The notes under the pieces were generated by a model, which was given only the letters and a program-made list of their open reading frames with translations, did no database searches and had not been told where the DNA came from. A stretch of DNA of 45,410 bases. It comes from a bacterium. Its GTDB lineage: Bacteria > Planctomycetota > Planctomycetia > Pirellulales > UBA1268. Positions 1 through 9,474 of the stretch are shown one piece after another. The stretch's first letter is position 1. The number at the start of each line of letters is the position of its first letter. Made by a program: the position numbers and the translations under genes. The stretch covers positions 1-45,410 of the forward strand of contig JAPOJV010000009.1 in assembly GCA_029978085.1 (NCBI GenBank), given 5' to 3'.

Positions 1-102
1 CATCGCGCCCGTGTCGAGGTAGCACCAGCCGAGCCGTGCGGCCAGCGCGCGGGCCGCCGAACTCTTCCCGGCACCGGCCGGCCCGTCGAGCGTGACGATC
101 AT
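1..102 (-). CDS. cmk: Cytidylate kinase, N-terminal 34 codons (cut by window edge)
   Basis: Read on the minus strand from an ATG at 102, the protein begins MIVTLDGPAGAGKSSAARAL and continues to ...YLDTGAM at the window edge. The P-loop GPAGAGKSS and the following YLDTGAMYR-type motif are the signature of bacterial CMP kinase, which phosphorylates CMP and dCMP to the diphosphates in cytoplasmic pyrimidine salvage. Only the first 34 residues of an expected 220 or so are present, so the CMP-binding and lid regions cannot be checked. The start overlaps the stop of the upstream gene in an ATGA arrangement (99-102), which implies translational coupling and co-transcription with the GH38-like gene. 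The P-loop and LDTG motif make the family call firm despite the truncation. Confidence 0.9.
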   Translation of the reverse strand, partial: MIVTLDGPAGAGKSSAARALAARLGWCYLDTGAM

Positions 103-2642
103 GTTCCGAATTCCAGCTCCATCTGCAGCAACTCGTAGCGCCGCAGTGAAGCTACGACGGCCCGGCCTTCGATCGCAACCTCGACGTCGTCGCGCGGCTC
201 GCCGCGGAGGTCCACGGCCGTCGCCCGCGCGACGGGCACCGCCCATTCGATCCGCACCGGCCCCGCTCGGCCGGCTGACTCGACGACACCGATCCGCATC
301 CGCGCCGACTCGGCAGCCCCCTCCAACGCCGCAGCCGCCACCAGCCGCACGCCAGCGGGCAGCACCACAGGCGCCGGCCCGAGCGGCACATCCGCCAGCA
401 GATCGACCGCCAGATCCCAGGGCCGTTCGACGCCAAGCCCGATGGCCAGCCGCCGCGTGATCGGCACGCCTGCCGCAGCCCCAGAGGCTGAAAGAATCGA
501 GTCGAGCACGTGCGGACTCGAGAGCATGTGCCAGGGGAGGCCGCCAGTGAGAATGGCCACGGCATCGCGGTCGTCGCTCGCCGCCGCCCGCAGGCCACCG
601 CCGCCGAGCAATTCGATGAAGTGCGGTGCCGTGAACCGCGACCGCTCCGTGACGATCGACTGGCCATGCAGACTGCGACGCACCTCGACCGCTTCGTTTT
701 CGTTCCAGGCGAACCGCGCACAGGCATGGGCGTCGTAGAAGCCGCCGGTGAACCCCGCGGCAGGCGTGACCTCGATGTCGAGCACGGCCAGCGGCAGCCC
801 CTCCACGAGCGACATGCCCTGCCGAAACCTGGCGACCTCGCGATCGCCGGCGGCAAGCAGCCGGCCGGTGGCCACGAGACCGTCGCGGCCACTCGCCGTG
901 CGGCCACGAACGATCGCGTCGGCCTGCATCCGCGTCGCGGCTTCGACGCCACGACGCAGGGCGAGCTGCTGCGACAGCCGATTCCCACGATCACAGGGCC
1001 GCCGCAGCGAAAGCATGCCCCCGGTGGTCGCATGCGCCTCGAGCCGCACGAGTCCGTTGTCGAGCACTCGCTCGAAGGTCTCACGCGGCGCGAGGCCGAA
1101 CCAGCCGCCAGCCTTCGCCCACCAGGTGCCGTGGGCTGATGCGGCCGGTTCTTCGGATGACCGGCTCGTCATGAGCGGTGCCGCCGCCAGAAGCGGCACG
1201 AGGGAGGCACGGGCGGCGACGACGGCCGCGGCCGACGCCCGCACCTCCGCGATCCCGCGGTCGATCGCCACGGCAGCACCGGTCGTCGGCGGACGCTCCG
1301 GCGCGAAGGCATCGGGCTCGAACGAGGCGGGCGTGCCCGAGCCGGCCGTGCGGGCAAAGAGGTCGGCGGGCGTGAGGAACGTGCCGAGCGCCGTGGTCCA
1401 CCGGCCGATCCGCCGCAGGAGCCCATGCCAGTGCCCCGCGGTGCCGGCGTGATGCGCGAACGTGATCACCGCCACGTGGTCGTGGTCCAGCGCGTCGCCG
1501 ATCCGCTCGGGCAGCTCGAGCACCGCGCGGGCCGTGCGGGCATCGAGCGGCGGCCGGGCCACCGCCTCCACGCTCGCGCCGCCGGTGCCCTCCCAGCGAA
1601 TCCGGCCGGTGCCGGGATCGGGCAGCGCCGAGCCGTCGAACAATCCCCAGATGGCAGAGTCGATGCCGAGTCCGGCGAGCAGCTGCGGCAGGAGCGCCGA
1701 CGAGCCGCCTGCATAGCGGGCGAACGTGGCCGGCGCGGCGGCCGTGACCTCGCGACACGTGGCGATCCCCGCGGCGAGCCAGGCGTGAAGTTCCTCCGGC
1801 AGTCGCGCGTCGAGCGGCCGATCGTCGGGCGCACCGCCGCAGAGCGACACCGTGCCCGCAGTCACCCGCTCTTCGAGCCGCTCGCGGACCGCCGCGTGAT
1901 CGCGGGCCAGCACGGCGAGCAGATCCGATGACGCCACGATGCCCAGCGGCACGTCGGCATCCAGTTCCGCGGCGAGCGGCCGGCCGAGCGTCGAGGCGGC
2001 GAGCAGCACGAGATCGAGCAGCCAGAAATCGACCGGGTAGTAGCGGGCCCGCCAGCTCTCCAGCCAGCCGAAGCATTCCTTGAGGCCAGCTCGTGCATCG
2101 TCATCGCGGCCGGCGACGGCGGCCTGGGCGGCGGCGACCACCGCCGCGGCGAAGCCCCCGGAGTCGAGGTCGGTGGCCGATCGCATCCGCCGGGCGAGCA
2201 GTTCCGACACCAGCACGCCAAGGCCGAGCGCGTGGAAGTCATCGGCCCAGGCGGCGGGCAGCTCGCCCGCGGGCCCAGCGGCCACACCCGCCGCCGACGC
2301 CACTGCCTCGAGCAGCGCCGCGCGGCCGGCGATCCCACGCACCCAGCGAGACTCGGGCTGCGCAGCCGCGTCGAACTGGGCAGCGAAACGGTCGTCGCAG
2401 AAGGCAGGCACAACGCCGAGCAGGGCCGCGTCGGCAGGCGGCGGCAGGTCGGCGCTCGCCCACACGGGCATTGACCCCGTGGCCGCGATCACTGCCGGAT
2501 GCCAGGCCGACGTCCAGGCCGTGAGCAGCTCGTCGGCCTCCTGCTCGTCGAGCCAGTAGGGAAAGTCGTCGAGCGTGTGACAGGGCAGGAAGACGGTGGG
2601 CCGCAGCAGGGTGGGGGATGTGACGCAGCGTTCGGCTTCCAT
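99..2642 (-). CDS. GH38 (alpha-mannosidase)-like protein, 847 aa
   Basis: A large cytoplasmic protein with no signal peptide. The N-terminal part (FLPCHTLDDFPYWLDEQEA) is followed around residues 280-430 by an order of motifs resembling the N-terminal domain of family 38 glycoside hydrolases: LGIVASSDLLAVL, then CGGAPDDRPL, then a stretch like 'QLPQIL..GI' (LLPQLLAGLGIDSAIWG), then RIRWEGTGGASVEAV. The C-terminal half looks like a beta-sandwich domain. I did not identify the catalytic Asp with certainty, so activity is uncertain. The ATG at 2642 is chosen because everything upstream of it in frame lies in the divergent intergenic region. The gene is transcribed away from the pilM-like operon and its stop overlaps the cmk start. 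Alternative: another deacetylase/GH57-type (beta/alpha) barrel. Confidence 0.5.
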   Translation of the reverse strand: MEAERCVTSPTLLRPTVFLPCHTLDDFPYWLDEQEADELLTAWTSAWHPAVIAATGSMPVWASADLPPPADAALLGVVPAFCDDRFAAQFDAAAQPESRWVRGIAGRAALLEAVASAAGVAAGPAGELPAAWADDFHALGLGVLVSELLARRMRSATDLDSGGFAAAVVAAAQAAVAGRDDDARAGLKECFGWLESWRARYYPVDFWLLDLVLLAASTLGRPLAAELDADVPLGIVASSDLLAVLARDHAAVRERLEERVTAGTVSLCGGAPDDRPLDARLPEELHAWLAAGIATCREVTAAAPATFARYAGGSSALLPQLLAGLGIDSAIWGLFDGSALPDPGTGRIRWEGTGGASVEAVARPPLDARTARAVLELPERIGDALDHDHVAVITFAHHAGTAGHWHGLLRRIGRWTTALGTFLTPADLFARTAGSGTPASFEPDAFAPERPPTTGAAVAIDRGIAEVRASAAAVVAARASLVPLLAAAPLMTSRSSEEPAASAHGTWWAKAGGWFGLAPRETFERVLDNGLVRLEAHATTGGMLSLRRPCDRGNRLSQQLALRRGVEAATRMQADAIVRGRTASGRDGLVATGRLLAAGDREVARFRQGMSLVEGLPLAVLDIEVTPAAGFTGGFYDAHACARFAWNENEAVEVRRSLHGQSIVTERSRFTAPHFIELLGGGGLRAAASDDRDAVAILTGGLPWHMLSSPHVLDSILSASGAAAGVPITRRLAIGLGVERPWDLAVDLLADVPLGPAPVVLPAGVRLVAAAALEGAAESARMRIGVVESAGRAGPVRIEWAVPVARATAVDLRGEPRDDVEVAIEGRAVVASLRRYELLQMELEFGT

Positions 2643-2694
2643 GCCGTGAGTGTAATTCACGACGGCGATGCCGCGGCCCAGCCCGTCGGCTCGT

Positions 2695-2724
2695 TTGACA
2701 CCCCTCAACCGCCGTTCGTAAATT
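2695..2724 (+). promoter_or_regulatory. Promoter of the pilM-like operon
   Basis: A perfect TTGACA at 2695-2700 is followed after 18 bases by TAAATT at 2719-2724. Transcription would begin near 2731, giving a leader of about 70 bases before the ATG at 2800. It is the best match to a sigma-70 -35 box in the window. Confidence 0.65.
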
Positions 2725-2799
2725 GCGTAGTGGAGGCGGGTTTCGCCCGCGCTCCCCTTCTCCCGCCGCAGTGCCGATCCTTCTGGAAGCCCACCCCGC

Positions 2800-4917
2800 A
2801 TGGCCCGCAGTCCGTTCACGTGGGGAATCGATATCGGCAAGTGCGGCCTCAAGGCGCTGCGCGGCCGGCTCGCGCCGGGCGACCCGCGGAGGTTCGTGGC
2901 CGAGGGCTTCGACTACATCGAATACCCGATGCTGCTCTCGCAGCCCGAGGCGGATGCGACGGAGCTGGTGCGGGCGGCCCTCGAGGAATTCACGAAGCGA
3001 AACGACCTCCGCGGCGACCGCGTGGCCCTCTCCGTTCCGGGGCAGCTGGGACTCTCGAAGTTCATCAAGCTGCCGCCGATCGAGGCCAAGAAGATTCCCG
3101 ACATCGTGAAGTACGAGGCCCGGCAGCAGATCCCCTTCCCGATGGACCAGGTGGTCTGGGACTGGCAGCGGCTGGCCGGCGGGATGGAAGAGGGGGGCTT
3201 CGTGCTCGACGCGGAGGTGGCCCTGTTCGCGATGAAGCGGGAGCAGGTCTACAAGGCGCTGGCTCCGCTCGACGCAGCCGGCGTGGCGATCGACGTGTTG
3301 CAGTTGACGCCGATCGCCCTGGCCAACATGGTGCTCTTCGATCAGCCGCCGCCGCCTCAAACCGACGAGCTGGGTCCGCCGCCGGCATCGACCGTCGTGG
3401 TGTCGATCGGCGTCGACACCACCGATATCGTGATCACCAACGGCCTGCGGATCTGGCAGCGAAGCATGCCGATCGGCGGCAGCTCGTTCACCAAGGCGCT
3501 CGTCAAGGATCTCAAGCTCACGTTCGCGAAGGCCGAGCACCTCAAGCGCAACGCCGTGCGGGCCGAAGACCCGAAGGCCGTGTTCAAGGCGATGCGGCCG
3601 GTGTTCAACGAGTTCACCGCCGAGCTGCAGCGGTCGCTCAACTACTTCACCGGCGCCGACCGCACCGCGACGATCGGCAAGGTGCTGCTCCTCGGCAACG
3701 CCGCGCGGCTCCGCGGCCTCTCCGATTTCGTGGCGCAGCAACTGAAGCTCGAGGTGCAGCGGCCGGAAAAGTTCGACGCGCTCGAAGGCGATGCCGTGCT
3801 CACGGCCCCGGCCTTCAAGGAAAACCGACTCGCGTTCGGCACCGCCTACGGCCTCGCCCTGCAGGCGGCCGGCGGCGGGCAGATGCACACGAACCTGATG
3901 CCGCGTGAGATCATCCGCGATCGCATCATCGAGGAGAAGCGGCCCTGGGCCGTGGGCGGGCTCGTGGGCCTGCTGGCCGCGGGACTCGTGAGCTTTACCG
4001 GCCTGTTCTTCGCCTGGAAGACCTACGCGGATCCGGGTTACGCCGGAGCCTTCGCTGCTGCCGAGGCGGCCCAGCGGCGGTCGCAGGCTGAATCGTCGGC
4101 CGTCGACGAGGCGAAGGCGAAGCGGCAGGCGGCGATCGATCAACAGGGCAGCCTCAAGAGGGTACACGAGCGCCGATTCCAGACGCTCGACATGCTGCGG
4201 GCCGTGGAGTCGCTCCTGCCGCAGGACGACGTGGGGGACGTGCCGGAGAATCCGGCCGACCGCCAGGAGATCCACGTCGAGAGCATCGACTGCCAATACT
4301 TCCCCAATCTGGCTGTGTGGTTTGCCGGTGTGAAGAAGCAGTGGCACGACACGCATCCTGTGTCGGCAGCCCCGCCGGCGGCTGCGGCAGTCCCGGCCGA
4401 CGGCGAGGCAGCCCCGGCCGAGCCTGGCGTTGAGCCGTCCGCCGACGCGCCCGCCGAAGGGCAGCCCGCCGCAGAAGGACAACCCGCTGCGGAAGGCCCC
4501 ACGGGTCCGGGCTGGGTGATCCAGATCATGGGGCATCACTACCACAACGAGGATCGGCACAAGCCCGACGAGGGGGAGCAGTTCGTGCGGTCGACGCTTG
4601 TGAAGAACCTCCTGGGCGAAGGCGACAAGGTGCTCGTGTCGGCCGGACCGATGGCCGGCCAGCGGGTGCCGGTGGCCGAGCTCGGCATCGGCTATCCGGT
4701 GATCGTCGAATCGTCGCCGATTCGCCCGGAACAAGTGCCGCGGATGCAGCCCACGGGTACGACGGCCGCTGCGACGGCCGGCCCGCCAGGACAGCAAGGC
4801 GTGCCGATGGTCGAACTCAGCCGCTACAACTTCACGCTTCAGTTCGCCTGGCAGCCGGTCGTGCCGGGCAAGACGCCCCCTCCGGCCCCCGCACCCGTGG
4901 CCCCGGTGGGCGAATGA
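2800..4917 (+). CDS. PilM-like type IV pilus assembly ATPase fused to a membrane-anchored C-terminal region, 705 aa
   Basis: Residues 1 to about 365 are an actin-fold ATPase of the PilM/FtsA group: the phosphate-binding start TWGIDIGKCGLKAL, then ALSVPGQ, the PilM-typical KYEARQQIPFPMDQVVWDW, and VVVSIGVDTTDIVI. PilM normally sits on the cytoplasmic face of the inner membrane and binds the PilN tail. Here the protein continues with one membrane segment (about residues 384-406, VGGLVGLLAAGLVSF), a charged coiled coil, an Ala/Pro/Glu-rich linker with repeats of AEGQPA, and a C-terminal domain. The usual PilM is about 350 residues, so this looks like a PilM-PilN-type fusion (inference). It heads a four-gene operon with a strong promoter at 2695. 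No pilin, PilB, PilC or PilQ lies in the window. Confidence 0.75.
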   Translation: MARSPFTWGIDIGKCGLKALRGRLAPGDPRRFVAEGFDYIEYPMLLSQPEADATELVRAALEEFTKRNDLRGDRVALSVPGQLGLSKFIKLPPIEAKKIPDIVKYEARQQIPFPMDQVVWDWQRLAGGMEEGGFVLDAEVALFAMKREQVYKALAPLDAAGVAIDVLQLTPIALANMVLFDQPPPPQTDELGPPPASTVVVSIGVDTTDIVITNGLRIWQRSMPIGGSSFTKALVKDLKLTFAKAEHLKRNAVRAEDPKAVFKAMRPVFNEFTAELQRSLNYFTGADRTATIGKVLLLGNAARLRGLSDFVAQQLKLEVQRPEKFDALEGDAVLTAPAFKENRLAFGTAYGLALQAAGGGQMHTNLMPREIIRDRIIEEKRPWAVGGLVGLLAAGLVSFTGLFFAWKTYADPGYAGAFAAAEAAQRRSQAESSAVDEAKAKRQAAIDQQGSLKRVHERRFQTLDMLRAVESLLPQDDVGDVPENPADRQEIHVESIDCQYFPNLAVWFAGVKKQWHDTHPVSAAPPAAAAVPADGEAAPAEPGVEPSADAPAEGQPAAEGQPAAEGPTGPGWVIQIMGHHYHNEDRHKPDEGEQFVRSTLVKNLLGEGDKVLVSAGPMAGQRVPVAELGIGYPVIVESSPIRPEQVPRMQPTGTTAAATAGPPGQQGVPMVELSRYNFTLQFAWQPVVPGKTPPPAPAPVAPVGE

Positions 4918-4954
4918 CCACGAGCCACCCCGCCACCGCACCCTGAGCATCGGC

Positions 4955-6301
4955 ATGGAAATCCCCGAGAATGTGCGGCAGACGCTCGGCGTCATCGCGA
5001 AATACCACTTCTGGATCCTGGCGACGCTGGTGCCCGCGATCGCCCTGACCGTGCTCTGGATCGGGAACTCCGCGCTGACCGTGCGGATCAAGCAACAGCG
5101 ACAGAAGATCCAGTCCACCCTGGGGCAGATCAGCAGCGTGACGAGCGTGTCCCCACACCCGAACGCTGAATGGGCCAAGGTGATCGACGGCGAAAGCACG
5201 AAAATCTCAGCCGAGACGCTCGCCGAATGGCAACAGCTCTGGGAGAGTCAAGCCGACCTGCGAACGTGGCCCGATGATCTCGGCGTGGACGACTTTCTGC
5301 CGGCCGCAGCGACCGTCGCCCCCGGCGGCAGACTCGAGCGGAAATATCTGCTGCGGTACCAGAAGTTCGTGCCTCGATTCGCCCGCAGCCTGCCGGTGCG
5401 GCTGGGCGTGAAGGACGAGATGGTGGAGGCGGCGACACCGGCCGGACGCCAACCTGACCGACCAGACGCGATGGCCGCGGCAGCCCTGATCGAGACCACG
5501 TGGAATGCCGCCGACCAGAAGAAGCTCTACGACTCGTTCGTCTGGGATGCGCCGCCGACCACGACGCAGGTGCTCGTGGCCCAGGAGGAGCTGTGGGTGT
5601 ATGGCGCACTCTGCGACGTGATCGGGCAGTTCAACGCGCGGAAGAAAGCCCAGGGGAGCCGTGAACTGCCGATCGCGATGATCGACGAACTGGCGGTGGG
5701 GTATCGGGCTGCCAAAGACGCCCTCGCCGCTGCGGAAGCCAAGCGGATCGTCATTCCCGCCGGGGCTCCCGAGGCGGCGGTGGGAGGCCCCGTCGATGCC
5801 GACGGCTTCGCGATCGCGCCGGCCCCGGGCGATGCGCCGCCTGACGATCCGATGGCGGCGGGCGGAACCGGCGAGGCGGTGGTGAACCCGCGGTTCGAGA
5901 GCGGCGCGAAGGCCGCGAGCGAGGATAGCTACCGCAACCTGATCTATGTGGACTTCGCCGGCAAGCCGCTGACGGCAGCCCAGCTCGGCACCGTGCCCGA
6001 TGCGCGGATGGTGCACCTCGTGCCCTTCGTGTTCAAGGGCGTGATCGATCAGCGGGAGCTCGACGGCCTGCTCGTCGCACTGGCGTCGGCGAATCTGCCG
6101 ATCGACGTGCGGGAGGTGCGGATCAACCCAGGAGCAGGCGGAGCTGCCGCCGGAAGCGCGAGTGCACCCCCGGCCGGCGCTGGTGCGGGGCGGCGGTACG
6201 ACGTGCGGGTGGAGTTGCGGGGCACGGTGGCCTTGGCCACGGCGCCGGATGAAGCTGCCTTGGGTTCCGCGCCGGCGGCCGCGATGGAGGAAGGCGCATG
6301 A
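4955..6301 (+). CDS. Single-pass membrane protein of the PilM operon, 448 aa (PilN/PilO-position)
   Basis: A short cytoplasmic N-terminus (MEIPENVRQTL) is followed by one membrane segment at about residues 18-40 (FWILATLVPAIALTVLWIG) and a coiled-coil-like stretch (VRIKQQRQKIQSTLGQI). The rest would be periplasmic. That topology and the position behind the PilM-like gene match PilN/PilO assembly-platform proteins, but I see no diagnostic family motif. A Pro/Ala/Gly-rich linker separates the central part from a C-terminal domain with an SVV/PilO-like alternation of beta and alpha (KPLTAAQLGTVPDARMVHLVPF). The gene starts 37 bases after the PilM-like stop, and its own stop overlaps the next start by four bases (ATGA, 6298-6301), so the two are translationally coupled. 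Confidence 0.6.
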   Translation: MEIPENVRQTLGVIAKYHFWILATLVPAIALTVLWIGNSALTVRIKQQRQKIQSTLGQISSVTSVSPHPNAEWAKVIDGESTKISAETLAEWQQLWESQADLRTWPDDLGVDDFLPAAATVAPGGRLERKYLLRYQKFVPRFARSLPVRLGVKDEMVEAATPAGRQPDRPDAMAAAALIETTWNAADQKKLYDSFVWDAPPTTTQVLVAQEELWVYGALCDVIGQFNARKKAQGSRELPIAMIDELAVGYRAAKDALAAAEAKRIVIPAGAPEAAVGGPVDADGFAIAPAPGDAPPDDPMAAGGTGEAVVNPRFESGAKAASEDSYRNLIYVDFAGKPLTAAQLGTVPDARMVHLVPFVFKGVIDQRELDGLLVALASANLPIDVREVRINPGAGGAAAGSASAPPAGAGAGRRYDVRVELRGTVALATAPDEAALGSAPAAAMEEGA

Positions 6302-8118
6302 AGCGGCCCTCGATCTCGTTCAACAAGGATGCCCTGCTCGACTTCCTGCTCCGGCACGGCGAGAAGTTCGTCGTGGCGGCCCTGGGCCTCGGCGCCCTCT
6401 GGCTGGCATGGGGTGGCATCAATGCCCTGCGGCTGGAATCGGTGCGGCCGAATCAGCTTCCCTCGGCCATTCAGGCCGGGGCTCGCCGGGCAGAGGAGCA
6501 TATCGGGAGCGTCGCCGAACTCCCCGCCGATCTGCTGCCGGCTCACCCCTCGCTGACGGCCGAGATCGACGGCTGGCGAACCGCGAAGCCGGAGGAGGCC
6601 CGTGGTCTCGCCCTACTCGACAAGCCGCTGTTCGAAGATCTCGCGCGGCGGCCGAAGCCGAACGCCTTGCCTGTGGAAGACCTGCGGGCTGTGGCCGGGA
6701 TCGCCGTGCTGGAGGTGAAGCAGGCCGGCGCCGCAGGCCCGGGCCAGCCTGGTGATGGGCGAGGCCCGCGGCCACCGCGTGGCGGCCGGCCGGAGCCGCC
6801 CGCCGCCGATCCCGTGCAGCAACCGCAGGAGCCACTCGGCCAGCCGGGCCGCGTGGTGCCCTATGTGATCGTGACGGGCCTGATCCCGATCGCCAAGCAG
6901 CAGGCGGAGTTCGACCAGAAGTTTGCCGAGGTCGGGTTCCGCGACGAGAAACTCGATACGGCCATCTGGACCGATTTCGAGGTCGAGCGTTCGACCGTCG
7001 AGGCGGGCAAGGAGGCGTGGCAGAAGCTCGATCAGGCTGCCGTGCTCAAACTGCGGATCGCCCAATGGGCGGCCGCGGATGCCAACCGCGTGCCGGTGGC
7101 GTTTCAGATTCCCGCCGACCGGGACGGCCGTGACGTGAAGATCACGCCGTTTGGCTTCTGCGGACCACTGCCCACGCGGATCGACGAGCCGTGGGGCCCC
7201 GAGCAGTTCCATCCACTCGTGCTCGACGCCGTGCGGAAGCAGGCAGCCGCCACGCAGCAGCAGGGGCGGCAGGGGCAGCCGGGATTGCCCGAGCAGCAGC
7301 TGCCACCGGGGCTCGTGGAAGGGGGCGCTGGGGCGTTCAATGCACCGGAACCACTCGCGCCGGAGGCCGTGCAGCAGCCCGGCGCGGAAGAGCCGCAGGG
7401 ACCTCCGCACCGGATGTTTCGTTTCATCGACACGTCGGTCGAGCCGGGCAAGAGCTACCGGTATCGCGTGCGGCTGAAGGTGCGGAATCCCAACTTCGGC
7501 CTTGACCCGCAGTACATCGCCGAACCGGCGCTGGCAGCCGATCAGCAACTGGTCTCACCGCCGAGCGACGCCACGACGCCCGTTCGCCTTCCTGATCCGG
7601 TCGTGATGCTCGCCAGCCGCCTCGCCGCCGACGACGTGAAGCGGCTCAAGCTCAAGCCCGGCATGTTCGAGCTCATGGTGATGGCGCCATCCCAGAAGAC
7701 GGGCAACTATTCGCTGCGGAGCGTCGTTACCGAGATCGGCGGCGTCGCGAATGTCGATGAATCGCTCAACAAGCCGAACGACATGCGATTCAAGGGCGAG
7801 AAGACCGTGACGAACCGGATCCTGCTCGACGTGATCGGGCAGCAGGCCGATCCGGCAGCGTTGGCACCGACGCGGGGCGGCCGGCAGCCCAAGCCGCAGA
7901 CTACGGGGCCCGCCGAGCCGCTGGAGATGATCTTCATGAAGCGGGACGGCAGCCTGGAGTTGGTGTCGGCCGCCGAGTCGGAGCCGCGGATCGTGCGGTA
8001 TCGTGACACGCTCTATCCTCCGGAAGCCGCAGCCGAGGGAGGCCCCGGATTCGCGCCGGGCGGATCGCCACTCGATGGCGCACCCTTCAATCCCTTCCAG
8101 ACGCAGCCGCCGAGGTAG
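6298..8118 (+). CDS. Single-pass membrane protein of the PilM operon with a Gly/Pro-rich linker, 606 aa
   Basis: A basic cytoplasmic N-terminus leads into one membrane segment (about residues 23-42, KFVVAALGLGALWLAWGG), then an extended periplasmic region. Around residues 140-180 there is a Gly/Arg/Pro/Gln-rich linker, and a second Gln/Gly-rich linker lies near 315-370. Between them is a folded domain (VVPYVIVTGLIPIAKQQAEF). After them comes a beta-rich domain (MFRFIDTSVEPGKSYRYRVRLKV) that resembles a fibronectin-III-like fold. I do not recognise a named family. The gene is coupled to its upstream neighbour by ATGA and lies 9 bases before the next gene. A structural role in a secretion or pilus platform is inferred from operon context only. 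Confidence 0.55.
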   Translation: MKRPSISFNKDALLDFLLRHGEKFVVAALGLGALWLAWGGINALRLESVRPNQLPSAIQAGARRAEEHIGSVAELPADLLPAHPSLTAEIDGWRTAKPEEARGLALLDKPLFEDLARRPKPNALPVEDLRAVAGIAVLEVKQAGAAGPGQPGDGRGPRPPRGGRPEPPAADPVQQPQEPLGQPGRVVPYVIVTGLIPIAKQQAEFDQKFAEVGFRDEKLDTAIWTDFEVERSTVEAGKEAWQKLDQAAVLKLRIAQWAAADANRVPVAFQIPADRDGRDVKITPFGFCGPLPTRIDEPWGPEQFHPLVLDAVRKQAAATQQQGRQGQPGLPEQQLPPGLVEGGAGAFNAPEPLAPEAVQQPGAEEPQGPPHRMFRFIDTSVEPGKSYRYRVRLKVRNPNFGLDPQYIAEPALAADQQLVSPPSDATTPVRLPDPVVMLASRLAADDVKRLKLKPGMFELMVMAPSQKTGNYSLRSVVTEIGGVANVDESLNKPNDMRFKGEKTVTNRILLDVIGQQADPAALAPTRGGRQPKPQTTGPAEPLEMIFMKRDGSLELVSAAESEPRIVRYRDTLYPPEAAAEGGPGFAPGGSPLDGAPFNPFQTQPPR

Positions 8119-8127
8119 CTCCGCATC

Positions 8128-9456
8128 ATGACGTCGCGCATCCTCATCGACTGCCTCTCATTCCGCGCCGCTGTGGTCTGGGGTGGACTGCTCATCGCGG
8201 TCTCCTGGGCGGCGAGCGACGCCCGGGCCCAGCCCGCCGCCGCATCGGCGATCGCGGACTGGAAGCAGTTCGAGACGTCGCAGCAACTCACCGACTACCG
8301 GCTCGCGCTTCGCGACGGCGGCTTCGACGACGCCGCGAAGGCCTTCCTGACGAACACCGCCCTGCCGCAGCTGGGGCTGCCGGCCAATCGGGCTGCGATC
8401 GAGCGGGTGCGGCGGCGGATGCGTGAGCTGCTCTGTGGCGATGCCGCCTCCGACCCCAAGGCGATGGACGCGGCCCTGCAGACGATCGTGGGCTTCATGT
8501 CGGCGGCCGCCCGCAACGACAAGGTCGAGCCGATCGTACGGATCAACGCGCTCCTCTTCGTGGGCGAAGTAAAGGGCAAGGACGGAAAGCCTTGGCCGGG
8601 TGCCGCGGCGCCGCTGGCGGCGGCCGTGAGCGATCCCAAACTGCCGACGGCGCTGCGGATCGTGGCCGCCCAAGGACTCGCCCGGCACGTGGAGGCGGCG
8701 GGGCCGGCCGCAGGGCCGACCGTCGGTCCGATGCTCGCGAAACTGCTGCCGTCGCTCACGCAAGTGACCGACCGGGCGGGAGCCGATTGGCTCGCTGCAC
8801 GGGCACTGACGATGGTTTCCGACCTCGGGTCAGCCGCGCCGCCGGAGGCCGCCGCGCCGGCGGTGGCGATCCTCGTAGACACTTCCCGACCGACCACACT
8901 GCGGGCCCGCGCGGCCGCGGCGGCGGCCGCGGCGGGAGCGAAGGCGGCGGGCATCGACTGGAACAAGGCCGTGGCGGCCTGCCGCGCGACGGCGATGCAG
9001 GCACTCGAAACCGAGAAGTCCCGAGGCGAGCGGGCCCGCGAACTGGGGCTCATTGCCACGGCGACCGGGCCGCAGCCTGGTCAGCCGGGTTTTGGTGGGC
9101 AGCCCGGATTCGGTGGCGAGCCGACCGCGCCATCCGCCGTTCCCGAACTGGCCTGCCGCCGCGTGGCCTGGGAACTGATGACGCTCGCCGAGGCGCTCAC
9201 GGGGGCCGACGGCAAGGGAGGCATCGCGGCGATCCGCGGCGCCGACCCGCAGGCCGCCGGTGGACTCGGCAGCACGCTCCGCGAAGCGGCCACGATGATC
9301 GATACGAATCCTGACGAGACGGCGATCCTCGATGCGCTGGCCATGCTCACCGGCGGTCCGGCGCCCGCAGCCCGTGAACCGGCCGCTGCCCCCGAAGGCG
9401 AGGCCCAGCCCGCCAGCAACGCCGCCGAGCCCGTCGTGAATCCGTTCGGGCAGTGA
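8128..9456 (+). CDS. Secreted alanine-rich helical-repeat protein closing the PilM operon, 442 aa
   Basis: The N-terminus has a signal peptide with a long n-region and hydrophobic core (VVWGGLLIAVSWAASDARAQP), with likely cleavage after ARA at about residue 34. The mature part is made of Ala-rich helices of roughly 35-45 residues that read like HEAT/ARM-type repeats (for example NALLFVGEVKGK and ALRIVAAQGLARHVEAAG). A short Gly/Gln/Pro/Phe repeat (QPGFGGQPGFGGEP) follows near residues 317-330. No enzymatic motif is visible. It is the last gene of the operon, 9 bases after its neighbour and followed by a perfect hairpin at 9475-9505. A periplasmic scaffold for the pilus-like complex is plausible but unproven. 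Confidence 0.55.
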   Translation: MTSRILIDCLSFRAAVVWGGLLIAVSWAASDARAQPAAASAIADWKQFETSQQLTDYRLALRDGGFDDAAKAFLTNTALPQLGLPANRAAIERVRRRMRELLCGDAASDPKAMDAALQTIVGFMSAAARNDKVEPIVRINALLFVGEVKGKDGKPWPGAAAPLAAAVSDPKLPTALRIVAAQGLARHVEAAGPAAGPTVGPMLAKLLPSLTQVTDRAGADWLAARALTMVSDLGSAAPPEAAAPAVAILVDTSRPTTLRARAAAAAAAAGAKAAGIDWNKAVAACRATAMQALETEKSRGERARELGLIATATGPQPGQPGFGGQPGFGGEPTAPSAVPELACRRVAWELMTLAEALTGADGKGGIAAIRGADPQAAGGLGSTLREAATMIDTNPDETAILDALAMLTGGPAPAAREPAAAPEGEAQPASNAAEPVVNPFGQ

Positions 9457-9474
9457 CGGAGCGAACGACAGCGA

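Noticed and set aside
2239-5199. A 986-codon minus-strand frame antisense to the pilM-like gene, and similar long antisense frames throughout
   Set aside because: They mirror real genes in high-GC sequence where stop codons are rare; the translations are His/Arg/Gly-rich and match no family.
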